A stretch of 64,000 nt of DNA from Streptococcus oralis Uo5 (GTDB lineage Bacteria; Bacillota; Bacilli; Lactobacillales; Streptococcaceae). Within the stretch, counting starts at the first letter, position 1. Every line of letters starts with the position of its first letter. The position numbers and the translations under genes were made by a program. Where the stretch lies: contig NC_015291.1 of assembly GCF_000253155.1 (NCBI RefSeq), positions 1,149,001 to 1,213,000 on the forward strand. Direction: 5' to 3'. Below the pieces are notes generated by a model that was given only the letters and a program-made list of their open reading frames with translations, had not been told where the DNA came from and did no database searches. Shown here piece by piece: positions 27,677 to 38,207 of this stretch.

Positions 27677-28711
27677 CTACCACTGCAATCCGGCTTCTCT
27701 AATTTCTTTCTTAGAAGCAAATTTACCATTTGGTCTGTGCCATCTTCCGTTTTTATCTCTAAAGTAGCCACCTGAATTAGTTGATTGCGAGTTTGATTCT
27801 TGGCTTTCTTCCTTTTCTTGTGCGGCCTGACGTGCTTTTTCCTGTTCTTCTTCTTTTGCTTTCTTTTCAGCTGCTTCTTTTTCTTCAGCCTCTTTCTTGG
27901 CTTTTTCCTCAGCTTCCTTCTTAGCCTTTTCTTTCTCTTCTTTTATCTTTGCATCTTCAACTGTATTTTTAGCAGTACCATCCAAATAATTGATTTCCGC
28001 ATTAGCTGAAACATTGTCTAGAATAACATGCGTCACAGAATACTGATCAACCTTTTCTTTACTACCACCCAACTTGATCTCCAAGAGTTTGCCATTTTCA
28101 TCAATTCCCACATACTGCAACTCAATCTGTCTAGGGATCAATTCGTCCTTTTGATAGATTGGGGTCACCTTGTAGTCAAGATAATAGTTTGGGTGATTGG
28201 CCAACCAAGAGTCCAATCGATTTTCATAGTAAAGCATGCTTTCTTGATTAGTATTATCTGTACCATAGTAAGTTCCAGCATTGAGCCAGTTCGTCATAGG
28301 GACCAAGTTTCTCTTTTCATCGTTTAATCCACTAAACTGGTACCCAATCAAATGACCACGATTCATCAACCAAGCCTTTTTAGAGCCATCTCCATAATAA
28401 AAATTATAGTTGTGCCAACCAACTGGGTTATAACTTATCTTAGGCTCTCTCTTCTCTGTTGGTTCATCACTGTCCTTAAGTTGAATATGAGCACCCGTTG
28501 CGCGTGATTTAGAATCCAATTCCCCAAGTTCTAGTTGTTTCTCATTTTTAAAAGGTAAGAGTCCAGCTTCTTTAAACAACTTTTCATCGAACTTGATTTG
28601 CTTCTGTTCAATTTTTTCTTCTGGGACCTTTGATTCCGCCTTATGTCCAGAACAAGCAACTAGTGTTGTGATTGAAAGCAAGGCAATTGAGAAGGATAGT
28701 AGCTTTTTCAT
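27677..28711 (-). CDS. DNA/RNA non-specific endonuclease, lipoprotein, EndA-related
   Basis: A 344-residue secreted lipoprotein: signal peptide with lipobox LVAC (Cys20), then a beta-beta-alpha-metal nuclease domain (about 45-240) with NRGHLIGYQ (catalytic His120; Asn replaces the Asp of DRGH) and the metal-site Asn in MTNWLNAGT. A Lys/Glu/Ala-rich helical stretch (about 252-305), a low-complexity linker and a short C-terminal motif GRWHRPNGKFASKKEI follow. The relation to the competence nuclease EndA is by domain only; a role in DNA degradation, nutrient gain or escape from DNA traps is inference. The ATG follows AAAAGGAG. Confidence 0.85.
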   Translation of the reverse strand: MKKLLSFSIALLSITTLVACSGHKAESKVPEEKIEQKQIKFDEKLFKEAGLLPFKNEKQLELGELDSKSRATGAHIQLKDSDEPTEKREPKISYNPVGWHNYNFYYGDGSKKAWLMNRGHLIGYQFSGLNDEKRNLVPMTNWLNAGTYYGTDNTNQESMLYYENRLDSWLANHPNYYLDYKVTPIYQKDELIPRQIELQYVGIDENGKLLEIKLGGSKEKVDQYSVTHVILDNVSANAEINYLDGTAKNTVEDAKIKEEKEKAKKEAEEKAKKEAEEKEAAEKKAKEEEQEKARQAAQEKEESQESNSQSTNSGGYFRDKNGRWHRPNGKFASKKEIREAGLQW

Positions 28712-28825
28712 AAAAGTCTCCTTTTTATATAGTAATTAGATTAATATCTCCTATTACATTTTACTATCATTTTGTTAATTGTTCAAGAATAAAGAGGCTG
28801 TTATTATACTATTTCTCCCCCAATG

Positions 28826-28865
28826 TTTAAAACAAAAACGATAACCACTTTTTCAGTAGTTACCG
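28826..28865 (-). terminator. Terminator after lytB
   Basis: Arms CGATAACCACT and AGTAGTTACCG (with G-U pairs in RNA) and a TTTTTGTTTT tail on the minus strand. Confidence 0.75.
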
Positions 28866-28879
28866 TTGATTTCTTTTGA

Positions 28880-31132
28880 TTAGTCTTTCCCACCAAGTCT
28901 ACTGTTGATGGTCATCATGATGCTGGCTATCTTCTCACCCCAGTAAGGATCAGAAGCATAGCGAACATTCATTCCGGTTGCTTTATTTCCAAGGTGGTCT
29001 CTGCCATAGTCGATGTAATTCTCACGAATCCACTTGGCCGCTCCAAGGATTCCTTTATCCACATTATCAAAACTCTTGGCTGAGAGATATGGGCTCGTAT
29101 CATAAGCAGCAATACCAAAGAAGTTGTTCTTATCTCTGGCAATTTGACTGCGACCCCAAGCACTTTCAAGGGCACTATGTGCCATCAAGTAAAGGGCATT
29201 GACACCGTAGCGTTCCTCAGCTTCTTTGAAAGTCGCTCCTTTACCTGCGAGAGGACTATCCTGCAAGTTCATCATCGAATACAGTTTATCCAACTCAGCT
29301 GCACTATAATTACTTGGTTCTCTCAAGTTTTTATAAAGGAAAGGATTCTTAATGGTAAAGCCATCAAAATGCTCTCCATCAGTCGAGTAGTACTTCTTAC
29401 CAATAACCATAGCAGATGTGTGTGGAGCTACTTTGATACTCGTGTATGGAGAGAGTTCATGGTAGAGGAATTTCCCATCACTAGTATAATGAGGGATAAA
29501 CTCGCTTCCTTCATCCACTGCTGTCAAATCACTTTGATTCATATAGCCAGACAAGCCAGAAATCGAAACTGCAAGTCGGCCGCCTTTTCGCGTTGAGCTA
29601 TCTAGTGAAACGATGCTTCCTTGGTTAATGTAACTCAAGATTTCTCCAGATGCACTGTAGACATAGGCTGTGATTGGTTTAACTTTGTAATATTTGGTTT
29701 TATCCGCAACATGCCATCGACCAGAAGCATCCAAGGTATGACCATCCACGGTCTCATTTCTTGCCATATAACCGCCTGATTTAAGGTAGTACCATGATTG
29801 GTCAGATGAATCGTAGATTAATTCTTTCTCAGCCATCTTTCCATTTGACTTGAGGTAGAACCAATTGTTCTTGTACCATACCCACTCATTCGTGGCCATA
29901 TAACCACCAGATTTGAGATAGTAGTAACCATTATCCCAGAGCCATTCTTTATTAGCATAATTTCCATCAGAGTTAATATAGAACCAAGAGTTAAAATTCT
30001 TGTCAAAGAGCCAACCTTTGCCAGCTTTTGCTCCACTACTCGTCACATAGCTACGGTCAATCCAAGTTTCCGTAGAAAGGTAGCCACCTGATTTGAAATG
30101 GTAATCCTTGCCTTTGATGGTTTGCCAACCTTTCTCAGCATAGGTTCCGTCAGCTTTCAAGTAAAACCATGAATTATAATTCTTGTCAAAGAGCCATTCC
30201 GATTTCAATTTAGCTCCACTTTTAGCAACATAGAAGCGGTCAATCCAGCGCTCAGTTGAAAGATAACCTCCCGGTTTGAAATGGTAATCTTTTTCTTTTA
30301 TCGTTTCCCAGCCTTTTTCGGCATAGCTACCATCAGCTTTCAAGTAAAACCAAGAATCATAATTCTTATCAAAGAGCCATTCCGATTTCAATTTAGCTCC
30401 ACTTTTAGCAACATAGAAGCGGTCAATCCAACGCTCAGTTGAAAGATAACCGCCTGATTTAAAATGGTAGTCCTTCCCATCTATAGTTAACCAGCCATTT
30501 TCAGCATAGGTACCATCTTGTTGGAGGTAGAACCAACTACTATAGTTGTCATCATAAATCCAGGCTTGTTTAACCTTATTACCATTTTCTGATATATAAT
30601 TCTTACCAAGCCAAGCATTCTTCAGCATTTTACCTTGTGAATTGATGTAGTACTGGTTCTCACCTTGAGTGATCCACTCATCTTTGGCCATTTTTCCATC
30701 TGCTTTAAGGTAATATTTTTCCTGACCTTGCTGAATCCATTCGTTTTGAGCTTTCTGACCATTAGACTTGAGATAATACCAGGATTCTTGTTCCTGATTA
30801 AATACCCACTGTTCCTTGGCTTTAGCACCACTTTCAGTCACATAGTACTGGTCAATCCACGTTTTCGTAGCTAATTTCCCAGCTTCATTAAAATAGTAAT
30901 CCTTACCAGCAACAGTCAACCAGCCGTTCTCAGCACGATTTCCATCAGCTGTTAAATAAAACCAAGCCTGTTGCGTTTGGTCAAAGATCCATTGGTTGGT
31001 TGCTGGCTTCCCATCTGCTTTGAGGTAGGTCTTTCCTTGCCATGTACCTTCTTCAGCTCTTGCTGTCTCCACTACAGTAAAAAAACACCCCAATAAGCCA
31101 GCACTTACTAGGGCCACTTTCCATCGTTTCAT
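28880..31132 (-). CDS. lytB: LytB-type endo-beta-N-acetylglucosaminidase, choline-binding
   Basis: A 750-residue secreted enzyme needed for daughter-cell separation. A signal peptide (about 1-26, ending ARA-EE) is followed by many about 20-residue choline-binding repeats (WxxxxYYLKxxGxMA) up to about residue 475, which dock to teichoic-acid choline. An SH3b-like domain, a short linker domain and the GH73 catalytic domain follow, with the acidic residue in MAHSALESAWGRS near 655. The repeat region includes near-identical 61-residue tandem units and is longer than in the pneumococcal forms I recall (about 660-700 residues). Confidence 0.93.
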   Translation of the reverse strand: MKRWKVALVSAGLLGCFFTVVETARAEEGTWQGKTYLKADGKPATNQWIFDQTQQAWFYLTADGNRAENGWLTVAGKDYYFNEAGKLATKTWIDQYYVTESGAKAKEQWVFNQEQESWYYLKSNGQKAQNEWIQQGQEKYYLKADGKMAKDEWITQGENQYYINSQGKMLKNAWLGKNYISENGNKVKQAWIYDDNYSSWFYLQQDGTYAENGWLTIDGKDYHFKSGGYLSTERWIDRFYVAKSGAKLKSEWLFDKNYDSWFYLKADGSYAEKGWETIKEKDYHFKPGGYLSTERWIDRFYVAKSGAKLKSEWLFDKNYNSWFYLKADGTYAEKGWQTIKGKDYHFKSGGYLSTETWIDRSYVTSSGAKAGKGWLFDKNFNSWFYINSDGNYANKEWLWDNGYYYLKSGGYMATNEWVWYKNNWFYLKSNGKMAEKELIYDSSDQSWYYLKSGGYMARNETVDGHTLDASGRWHVADKTKYYKVKPITAYVYSASGEILSYINQGSIVSLDSSTRKGGRLAVSISGLSGYMNQSDLTAVDEGSEFIPHYTSDGKFLYHELSPYTSIKVAPHTSAMVIGKKYYSTDGEHFDGFTIKNPFLYKNLREPSNYSAAELDKLYSMMNLQDSPLAGKGATFKEAEERYGVNALYLMAHSALESAWGRSQIARDKNNFFGIAAYDTSPYLSAKSFDNVDKGILGAAKWIRENYIDYGRDHLGNKATGMNVRYASDPYWGEKIASIMMTINSRLGGKD
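30016..30550 (-). repeat. 183-bp tandem repeats inside lytB
   Basis: Units of 61 codons (KSGGYLSTERWIDRFYVAKS type) recur; two neighbours are nearly identical at DNA level, with the same segment at about 30191 and 30374, exactly 183 bp apart. Flanking units are more diverged. Confidence 0.85.
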
Positions 31133-31242
31133 TTAAATGCTCCAATAACGTTTTCTAAACCCTATTGTAACATAGTTAATAGACGGAAATATTACAAATT
31201 GATGAAGATTCTATTTCTTGTTGACAATAAGGAAGGTCTAGC

Positions 31243-32992
<1,750 letters not shown>

Positions 32993-33023
32993 GATTTTCC
33001 TCCTTAAATTTTAAGGGGACCAG

Positions 33024-33152
33024 ATAAAGAAAAGACCTTGCAATAGCAAGGTCTCAGTTAGGTTAGGCTAGAACTCATGCGCACACTTAAAAAGTCTCCA
33101 CAGAGAGTCCCCTATCCCTTTTATCTGACACCTTGTGAGTCTCTCTGGACTC
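33024..33152 (-). promoter_or_regulatory. PyrR-dependent attenuator of pyrK-pyrD
   Basis: The leader RNA holds a PyrR binding loop GAGTCCAGAGAGACTC (33137-33152) and, about 80 nt later, a terminator (arms AGACCTTGC/GCAAGGTCT, 33033-33054, tail TTTTCTTT). This is the architecture of pyr attenuators in Bacillus and streptococci: PyrR with UMP stabilises the anti-antiterminator and stops transcription. Confidence 0.85.
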
Positions 33153-33175
33153 CCCTTAAAGGTTAAATTTGTATT

Positions 33176-33204
33176 AGTATACTCTTTCAAAGTAAAAAAG
33201 TCAA
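33176..33204 (-). promoter_or_regulatory. SigA promoter of pyrK-pyrD
   Basis: TTGACT (33199-33204), 17-bp spacer, TATACT (33176-33181). The -35 overlaps the terminator arm of the preceding glyoxalase gene. Confidence 0.8.
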
Positions 33205-33229
33205 GTAGAAAACGAACATTCTACTTGAC
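33194..33229 (-). terminator. Terminator after the glyoxalase-family gene
   Basis: Arms GTCAAGTAGAA and TTCTACTTGAC (11 bp) with a TTTTTT tail on the minus strand, 10 bp after the stop codon. Confidence 0.88.
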
Positions 33230-33238
33230 TGTACTGGA

Positions 33239-33619
33239 TTATTTTTCACGAATCACTTCGACCTTGTAGCCATCAGGATCCTTGACAAAGTAATAGTTTG
33301 GTTGAGTTCCTGGAAGTCCATTAGGGGCTGTCACCTCATAGCCTTTAGCGCTATGTTCTTGATGTAGCGCCTCAAGATCAGGTGTACTGAGGGCGATATG
33401 GGCGAAGCCATCTCCTACCACGTAAGGACCGTGGTCATAGTTATAGGTCAATTCCAACTCGTAGTCATCACCCTCAAGTCCTAGATAGACAATCGTGAAG
33501 GCATGATCTGGAAAATCTCTGCGACGCAATTCTTTAAAACCAAAAGCATCTTGATAGAATGCGATTGATTTTTCAAGGTTTTCTACTCGCAAGCAAGTGT
33601 GTAGCATTTTTGAAGCCAT
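33239..33619 (-). CDS. gloA: Lactoylglutathione lyase / VOC family protein
   Basis: A 126-residue VOC metalloprotein that matches glyoxalase I in its paired beta-alpha-beta-beta-beta modules: MLHTCLRVENLEKSIAFYQDAFGF, the metal ligands in ELELTYNYD and FAHIALSTPD, and KDPDGYKVEVIRE. The likely role is methylglyoxal detoxification, perhaps with another thiol, as streptococci vary in glutathione. Three in-frame ATGs lie within 18 bp; the one at 33619 has GAGGT 7 nt upstream and gives the usual length. Confidence 0.88.
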   Translation of the reverse strand: MASKMLHTCLRVENLEKSIAFYQDAFGFKELRRRDFPDHAFTIVYLGLEGDDYELELTYNYDHGPYVVGDGFAHIALSTPDLEALHQEHSAKGYEVTAPNGLPGTQPNYYFVKDPDGYKVEVIREK

Positions 33620-33716
33620 TTTCATTACCTCTTTCATTTGAATAGTTCTATTATACCTTTATTCAGGAAAATTTACTAGGAACTTGAACCAGAGTCATCT
33701 TCTCTAGGTTATCATT

Positions 33717-36488
33717 CTATGCAGAACTTTTACGATTTTCCTTGCGTATATTGCGAATAAGGAAAAGCAGGATAAGGACAAAAAGTCCCTCTAGGAAGTA
33801 GAAAGCAAATTCGCTATTCAAGATTAGTAAATCTCTGTTAAAATATTTGTTACCGAAAACTGAATTTGGTGCAAATAGGATTCGCAACAGTCTTCTTAGG
33901 AAAATAAAGATCTGCAAGCCATAAATCATAAAGACCTTCTTCACACCAATCATGAAACCTTGTTCCTTTGTAAAATAAGACAAAGCAATTCCATTTAACA
34001 AGAGAATAACCGTTATGGCCAGAGTTTCATTTCGTAGAATAGTTGGATCAAAGATGTCTAAACGGCTGTGAATGTAGGGCAACGTTTGAAAGAGTAAGAT
34101 TCCCAAGATTGCTGGTATGAAAATTTTCTTCAGAGATGGTGGAAATCCAGGACTAAATCTTGTAAAAGATAAGCAAATCACAAGGATTGCAAAAATATGG
34201 AAGTAAGCTATGGCAACTCCTGAAATAGTCTGGCTTTGATTTACCAAAGCAGAAAGAAAACCAGCAGAAAGAAAGATACCAACAGGAATCAGCTTCTCCA
34301 AAGAATAATCCCACTTCAGCCCCTGACTCACTTGAAAACCATCGATGAAGCTGAAAAATGTAATGAACATAAGGGCACCAATGAGACCAAATGGTAAGGA
34401 TGGAATGACGAGGGTTAATAACAAGATTAGTAGGAACCATGGATGAGGACTGTAGTAGAATTTTCGTTTTTCTCCCCTAGCAGTCACTCCTTCCTCAATC
34501 GGTGTTTTCCTCAATTTTAGCATATAGACGTAAAAGAGAGAAAACATACCAGCATGGACCCATAAATTATCAATAGGTTGCTCTAGAACACTGAGTATCA
34601 AACTCACAATCGAAAATAGACCAAAGACAATCTGAAGAAACTTATTTTTAAAGACCTGTCTTTTTTTCCAATCCAAATAAGAGAGCTTGGCCTTTGGATG
34701 ACTAAGTTCATAAGCATAAACTGTCATCTCTTCTAGTTTCTGGTCTGTCTCCTCCGTCATCATTTGGGGAGCCATTTTAGAAGTAGGAAAAGGAGCTAAA
34801 ACATATCTCAGGAGATCGCCATCTGTAAATCGATGGTACTCCTTATAGATTTGTTGAAGCAAAATCGTTAGAATGCGTGGTCTTCCTTTAAAGTAGCTTC
34901 TCCACTTTTCCCAATCATTGATATCTTCATCGCTCTTGGTGAGCTTATCCATATAAAGATAACCTTCATTGTACCAGTAATCAAAATTTTCCTTTTTGTC
35001 TAGTTCATACTCCTCTACCACTGAAGGATAGGAATGGATACTCTTCCAGAAATGGAGTTTTTTCAGGTAAGGATTTGATTCCTCATCGCTGTAACGCTCC
35101 ACAAATTGGAGAACGAGTGCTAACACTTTCGCATTGGTTAAAGGATAGACATCCACCTTTTCTAATAAATCAAGTAGGAGAGTATGATCCTTAACTGTTT
35201 CAAAAAGATATTGCCAATCACGTAACAGTTTGTACTCGTCTTGATAGCGAGCATGGAGCAACTCATAGAAGGCTGCCTCAACTTCATCTGGATTATCTAG
35301 AGAGTAGTGACTAAAGTCAACGTTTTCTCCCAGCTCCTCTTTTACTTCTTCTAAGTAATCAGCCAAGTCATTCAAGAGTGGATAATCCTCTTCAAATATG
35401 ACTTGTCGGTTTTTTTCAAGGATATAGCTTAAAACAGGAACGCTCTTGATTATTTGACGATTCTGATTTACTTGATCCAAGACCATAAAGCTCAGATAGG
35501 GGTGCTTGAAAAATTCTATCCAAGAGCTCAATTGATTTGCTTTGTTAAAATCATGGAGAATTTCTTGGCAAAGTTTATAAGAATAATAGAATTCTTCAGT
35601 GGCTTCATGGGCGCTTTCAAGCGAACTGCCTTCCTCTTCTGCTATAGCTCTTTTAACTTTCCAATACTTCAGTTTATAGTAATAGCTCCAGTACTTAAAG
35701 TCAGGTATATAGCCTTCTAGCAAGGGAATGAGGATAGAGAATTGCTCCGGTTTGTTAAAAATATAAACATCCATTTCCTCTAAAACGGATTGAACAATGT
35801 CCATATCATACTGATACTGATGAAAGAACTGACGCCATAGATGCTCTTGTTCTTCTGGACTGTAATCATCATTTTTAACAATACTTTCAATCGCATTTCG
35901 GATCAGATAAGTTTCTTCATTATAACCGCTAAAGTCAAGAGTAGACCTTGTTAATCCTTCTTGCCCCTGGTTCTCTTCATTATCAAACGTTTCAAAATTG
36001 AGGGGATTCGTAGCTCTTTCTTCAGAATCTCCATTTAGCTGAACTTCCTCATCATAGTCACTAAAGTCAAGGGTGGACTTTTGCTCATCCTCTTCCGCTT
36101 TAAAGGTTTCAAAGTTAAAGGAATTGCTTGTTTTATCAGTTGATTGCTGATAATCACTAAAATCAAGACTAGATCTTTCAGACTCTTCGTTCTCAGTCTT
36201 CGTTTCTTCAGTTAAGTTTTCAAAGTTGAGACTAGAGTTAGGCTTTCCATTCGCCTCTTCTTCAAGTTCAGTAGCTTCTTGAGAGTCACTCGCTTTTCTT
36301 AGGCTATTTTCTGGTCTTGTGTTTCTAGACCTCGCATAAGTCAAGGCTTTTTGGTAAGCTTCAACAATTTCTTGGTAAATTTCTGGTTGGTCTTCTGGGT
36401 GATAGAGCCGAACCAGTTCAGCATAACGCCTTCTAATAAGCTTGACGTCAGTCGTTGGCTCTATCCCTAAAGTTTCCCATATATTCAT
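33717..36488 (-). CDS. Membrane J-domain protein with repeated LDFSDY/LNFETF motifs
   Basis: A 923-residue protein. An N-terminal J-like domain (1-52) has HPED (30-33) where canonical J-domains have HPD. A disordered acidic linker (about 60-195) carries three copies each of SLNFENL-like (86-92, 123-129, 162-168) and SLDFSDY-like (107-113, 139-145, 183-189) motifs. A long helical region (about 195-610) and 8 or so membrane helices (about 615-915) follow. It starts 13 bp after the Hsp70 gene with AGGAG upstream, so the pair is one operon. The layout recalls the membrane J-protein partners of HscC in enterobacteria (DjlB/DjlC), but I know no function for this version. Confidence 0.8.
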   Translation of the reverse strand: MNIWETLGIEPTTDVKLIRRRYAELVRLYHPEDQPEIYQEIVEAYQKALTYARSRNTRPENSLRKASDSQEATELEEEANGKPNSSLNFENLTEETKTENEESERSSLDFSDYQQSTDKTSNSFNFETFKAEEDEQKSTLDFSDYDEEVQLNGDSEERATNPLNFETFDNEENQGQEGLTRSTLDFSGYNEETYLIRNAIESIVKNDDYSPEEQEHLWRQFFHQYQYDMDIVQSVLEEMDVYIFNKPEQFSILIPLLEGYIPDFKYWSYYYKLKYWKVKRAIAEEEGSSLESAHEATEEFYYSYKLCQEILHDFNKANQLSSWIEFFKHPYLSFMVLDQVNQNRQIIKSVPVLSYILEKNRQVIFEEDYPLLNDLADYLEEVKEELGENVDFSHYSLDNPDEVEAAFYELLHARYQDEYKLLRDWQYLFETVKDHTLLLDLLEKVDVYPLTNAKVLALVLQFVERYSDEESNPYLKKLHFWKSIHSYPSVVEEYELDKKENFDYWYNEGYLYMDKLTKSDEDINDWEKWRSYFKGRPRILTILLQQIYKEYHRFTDGDLLRYVLAPFPTSKMAPQMMTEETDQKLEEMTVYAYELSHPKAKLSYLDWKKRQVFKNKFLQIVFGLFSIVSLILSVLEQPIDNLWVHAGMFSLFYVYMLKLRKTPIEEGVTARGEKRKFYYSPHPWFLLILLLTLVIPSLPFGLIGALMFITFFSFIDGFQVSQGLKWDYSLEKLIPVGIFLSAGFLSALVNQSQTISGVAIAYFHIFAILVICLSFTRFSPGFPPSLKKIFIPAILGILLFQTLPYIHSRLDIFDPTILRNETLAITVILLLNGIALSYFTKEQGFMIGVKKVFMIYGLQIFIFLRRLLRILFAPNSVFGNKYFNRDLLILNSEFAFYFLEGLFVLILLFLIRNIRKENRKSSA

Positions 36489-36501
36489 AAGGTCTCCTCT
36501 T

Positions 36502-38166
36502 TTACAGTCCTCGCTCTAGGAAGTCTAGATAGTTTGAAAATGATTGATAGAGTTTTGGCAAATGATACATAGATGCTTGGCTGACCTCTTCTTCAAATCG
36601 TCTAGTTTCAGCCATTAGCTCATCTCTTCTTCTCCCCAAGAGCATACTGTACACGCGATTCGCTTTTTCAATCAAGAAGCGATAAACCTCTGTTTCTTGA
36701 GCATTGATCTTATAGCGAGTCAACTCTGCTTGCTTAGCCTTGATTTCCTTTTCTGTCAGAGTAACACTATCTTGGAGAATAACATGACTAAAGACTTCCT
36801 GTGTTGAATCAATTTTCACTTCGACATCCAAAATCCCATTTAAATCATAGGTAAATCGAACTGTGAAACTTTCATTTACTCGAGTATTCACAGGGACGGG
36901 AACTTCTAATTCTCCTAGAAACAGATTTTGTGATGCCTTCATCATCTCACCTTGATAGACCTTTATCTTGACCTGACTCTGTCCCAATTCAGCCGTATAG
37001 TACTGCTCGATGCGTGAAGCAGGGAGGGTAGAATTTCTCTCAATAATCGGCGAAAAGCGGTCGCCAACTATTTCTATCCCCAGTGTAAAAGGACAAATAT
37101 CAGACAGTAATAAATCTCGTATCTCACCTTGCCGCTCTTTTATTCCTGCTAAAAGGGCACAACCTCTCGCAATCATCCGATCGGGATCATCCGAAACCTG
37201 CACCACTTGATTGATACAGTAGGATAAAAAGTCCTGAACCAAGCGGAGTTTCGAAGTCCCCCCAACAAGAACAAAGTTATCTGATGATACATAGCTATAG
37301 CGCGCATCCATCAAGGCACGGTCCAAAACAGCCTTAACACGTGCTAGCAGAGGTTGACAAAGCTCATAAAAGCGTTGGTAGCTCAAGTCTAAAGTGTATT
37401 CTTGTTCTTGGTCCAGAACTGTCATCTTCACTTCTTCTTTATCATTGAGTTCTAGCTTTGTCTTTTCAGCCTGTACCAGAATCTTACTATAAAATTCTCG
37501 GGAAATCGTATCCTTGGTTAATTGATTGGAGGCTAAAAATTCCTCAGCAATAGCCGCAGTAAAGTCTTCTCCTCCCAATCGATTGTCCCCTGCAATCGAC
37601 ACGATTTCGACGATATTATCAAAAAGCTCTACAACTGAAATGTCTAGAGTCCCACCACCAAAATCGACTACAATAAAAGATTGATCTTCTTGGTTTACCA
37701 TAGATCTTTTAGCAAGAGCCGCTGCGGAAGGTTCATTGATAATCCGATCAATCTGAACGCCTGCAAATTTCCCTGCTAGTTTGGTCGCATAGCGTTGAGC
37801 ATCGTTGAAATAGGCTGGTACACTGACAATCACTTCCTCAACCTTTTCTCCAAGATAGGTTTCTGCATCGTCTACCAACTTTCGAATGATAAAGGAGCTT
37901 AATTCTTCAGCCTTATATGCTCGATTTCCTAGCGTTAACTCATGTTTGGTCCCCATAAAACGCTTGAACTGAGAAACCGTCTTATCTGGGTAGGTCACCA
38001 AGCGTTCCTTAGCAATTTTTCCAACTATAATCTCATCATTGTCATCTAAAGCCACAACAGAAGGAGTCAAATACTCACCAAAAGCATTGGGAATCAACTT
38101 GACCTGACCATCTTGATAAACCCCTACTAAAGAATTAGTCGTTCCTAAATCAATACCTACTATCAT
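36502..38166 (-). CDS. Hsp70-family chaperone, HscC-like
   Basis: A 554-residue Hsp70: ATPase motifs IVGIDLGTTNSLVGV (phosphate 1), FIVVDFGGGTLDISVV (phosphate 2) and FVLVGGTSKLRLVQ (adenosine), a DnaK-type linker DLLLSDICPFTLGIE, a beta substrate-binding domain and a shortened helical lid. It is shorter than housekeeping DnaK (about 610) and close to HscC (about 556). It has no signal peptide, grpE neighbour or CIRCE site. The next gene encodes a membrane J-domain protein. The ribosome-binding site is modest (GGAG 10 nt away). Confidence 0.85.
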   Translation of the reverse strand: MIVGIDLGTTNSLVGVYQDGQVKLIPNAFGEYLTPSVVALDDNDEIIVGKIAKERLVTYPDKTVSQFKRFMGTKHELTLGNRAYKAEELSSFIIRKLVDDAETYLGEKVEEVIVSVPAYFNDAQRYATKLAGKFAGVQIDRIINEPSAAALAKRSMVNQEDQSFIVVDFGGGTLDISVVELFDNIVEIVSIAGDNRLGGEDFTAAIAEEFLASNQLTKDTISREFYSKILVQAEKTKLELNDKEEVKMTVLDQEQEYTLDLSYQRFYELCQPLLARVKAVLDRALMDARYSYVSSDNFVLVGGTSKLRLVQDFLSYCINQVVQVSDDPDRMIARGCALLAGIKERQGEIRDLLLSDICPFTLGIEIVGDRFSPIIERNSTLPASRIEQYYTAELGQSQVKIKVYQGEMMKASQNLFLGELEVPVPVNTRVNESFTVRFTYDLNGILDVEVKIDSTQEVFSHVILQDSVTLTEKEIKAKQAELTRYKINAQETEVYRFLIEKANRVYSMLLGRRRDELMAETRRFEEEVSQASMYHLPKLYQSFSNYLDFLERGL

Positions 38167-38201
38167 CTTCTTCTAACTCCAAATCTTTTTTAGATATACC
38201 T

Positions 38202-38207
38202 ATTATA
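38202..38207 (-). promoter_or_regulatory. Candidate -10 of the Hsp70/J-protein operon
   Basis: TATAAT about 36 bp before the Hsp70 start, with no clear -35. It lies after the rplT terminator, so the pair seems to have its own promoter. Confidence 0.5.
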
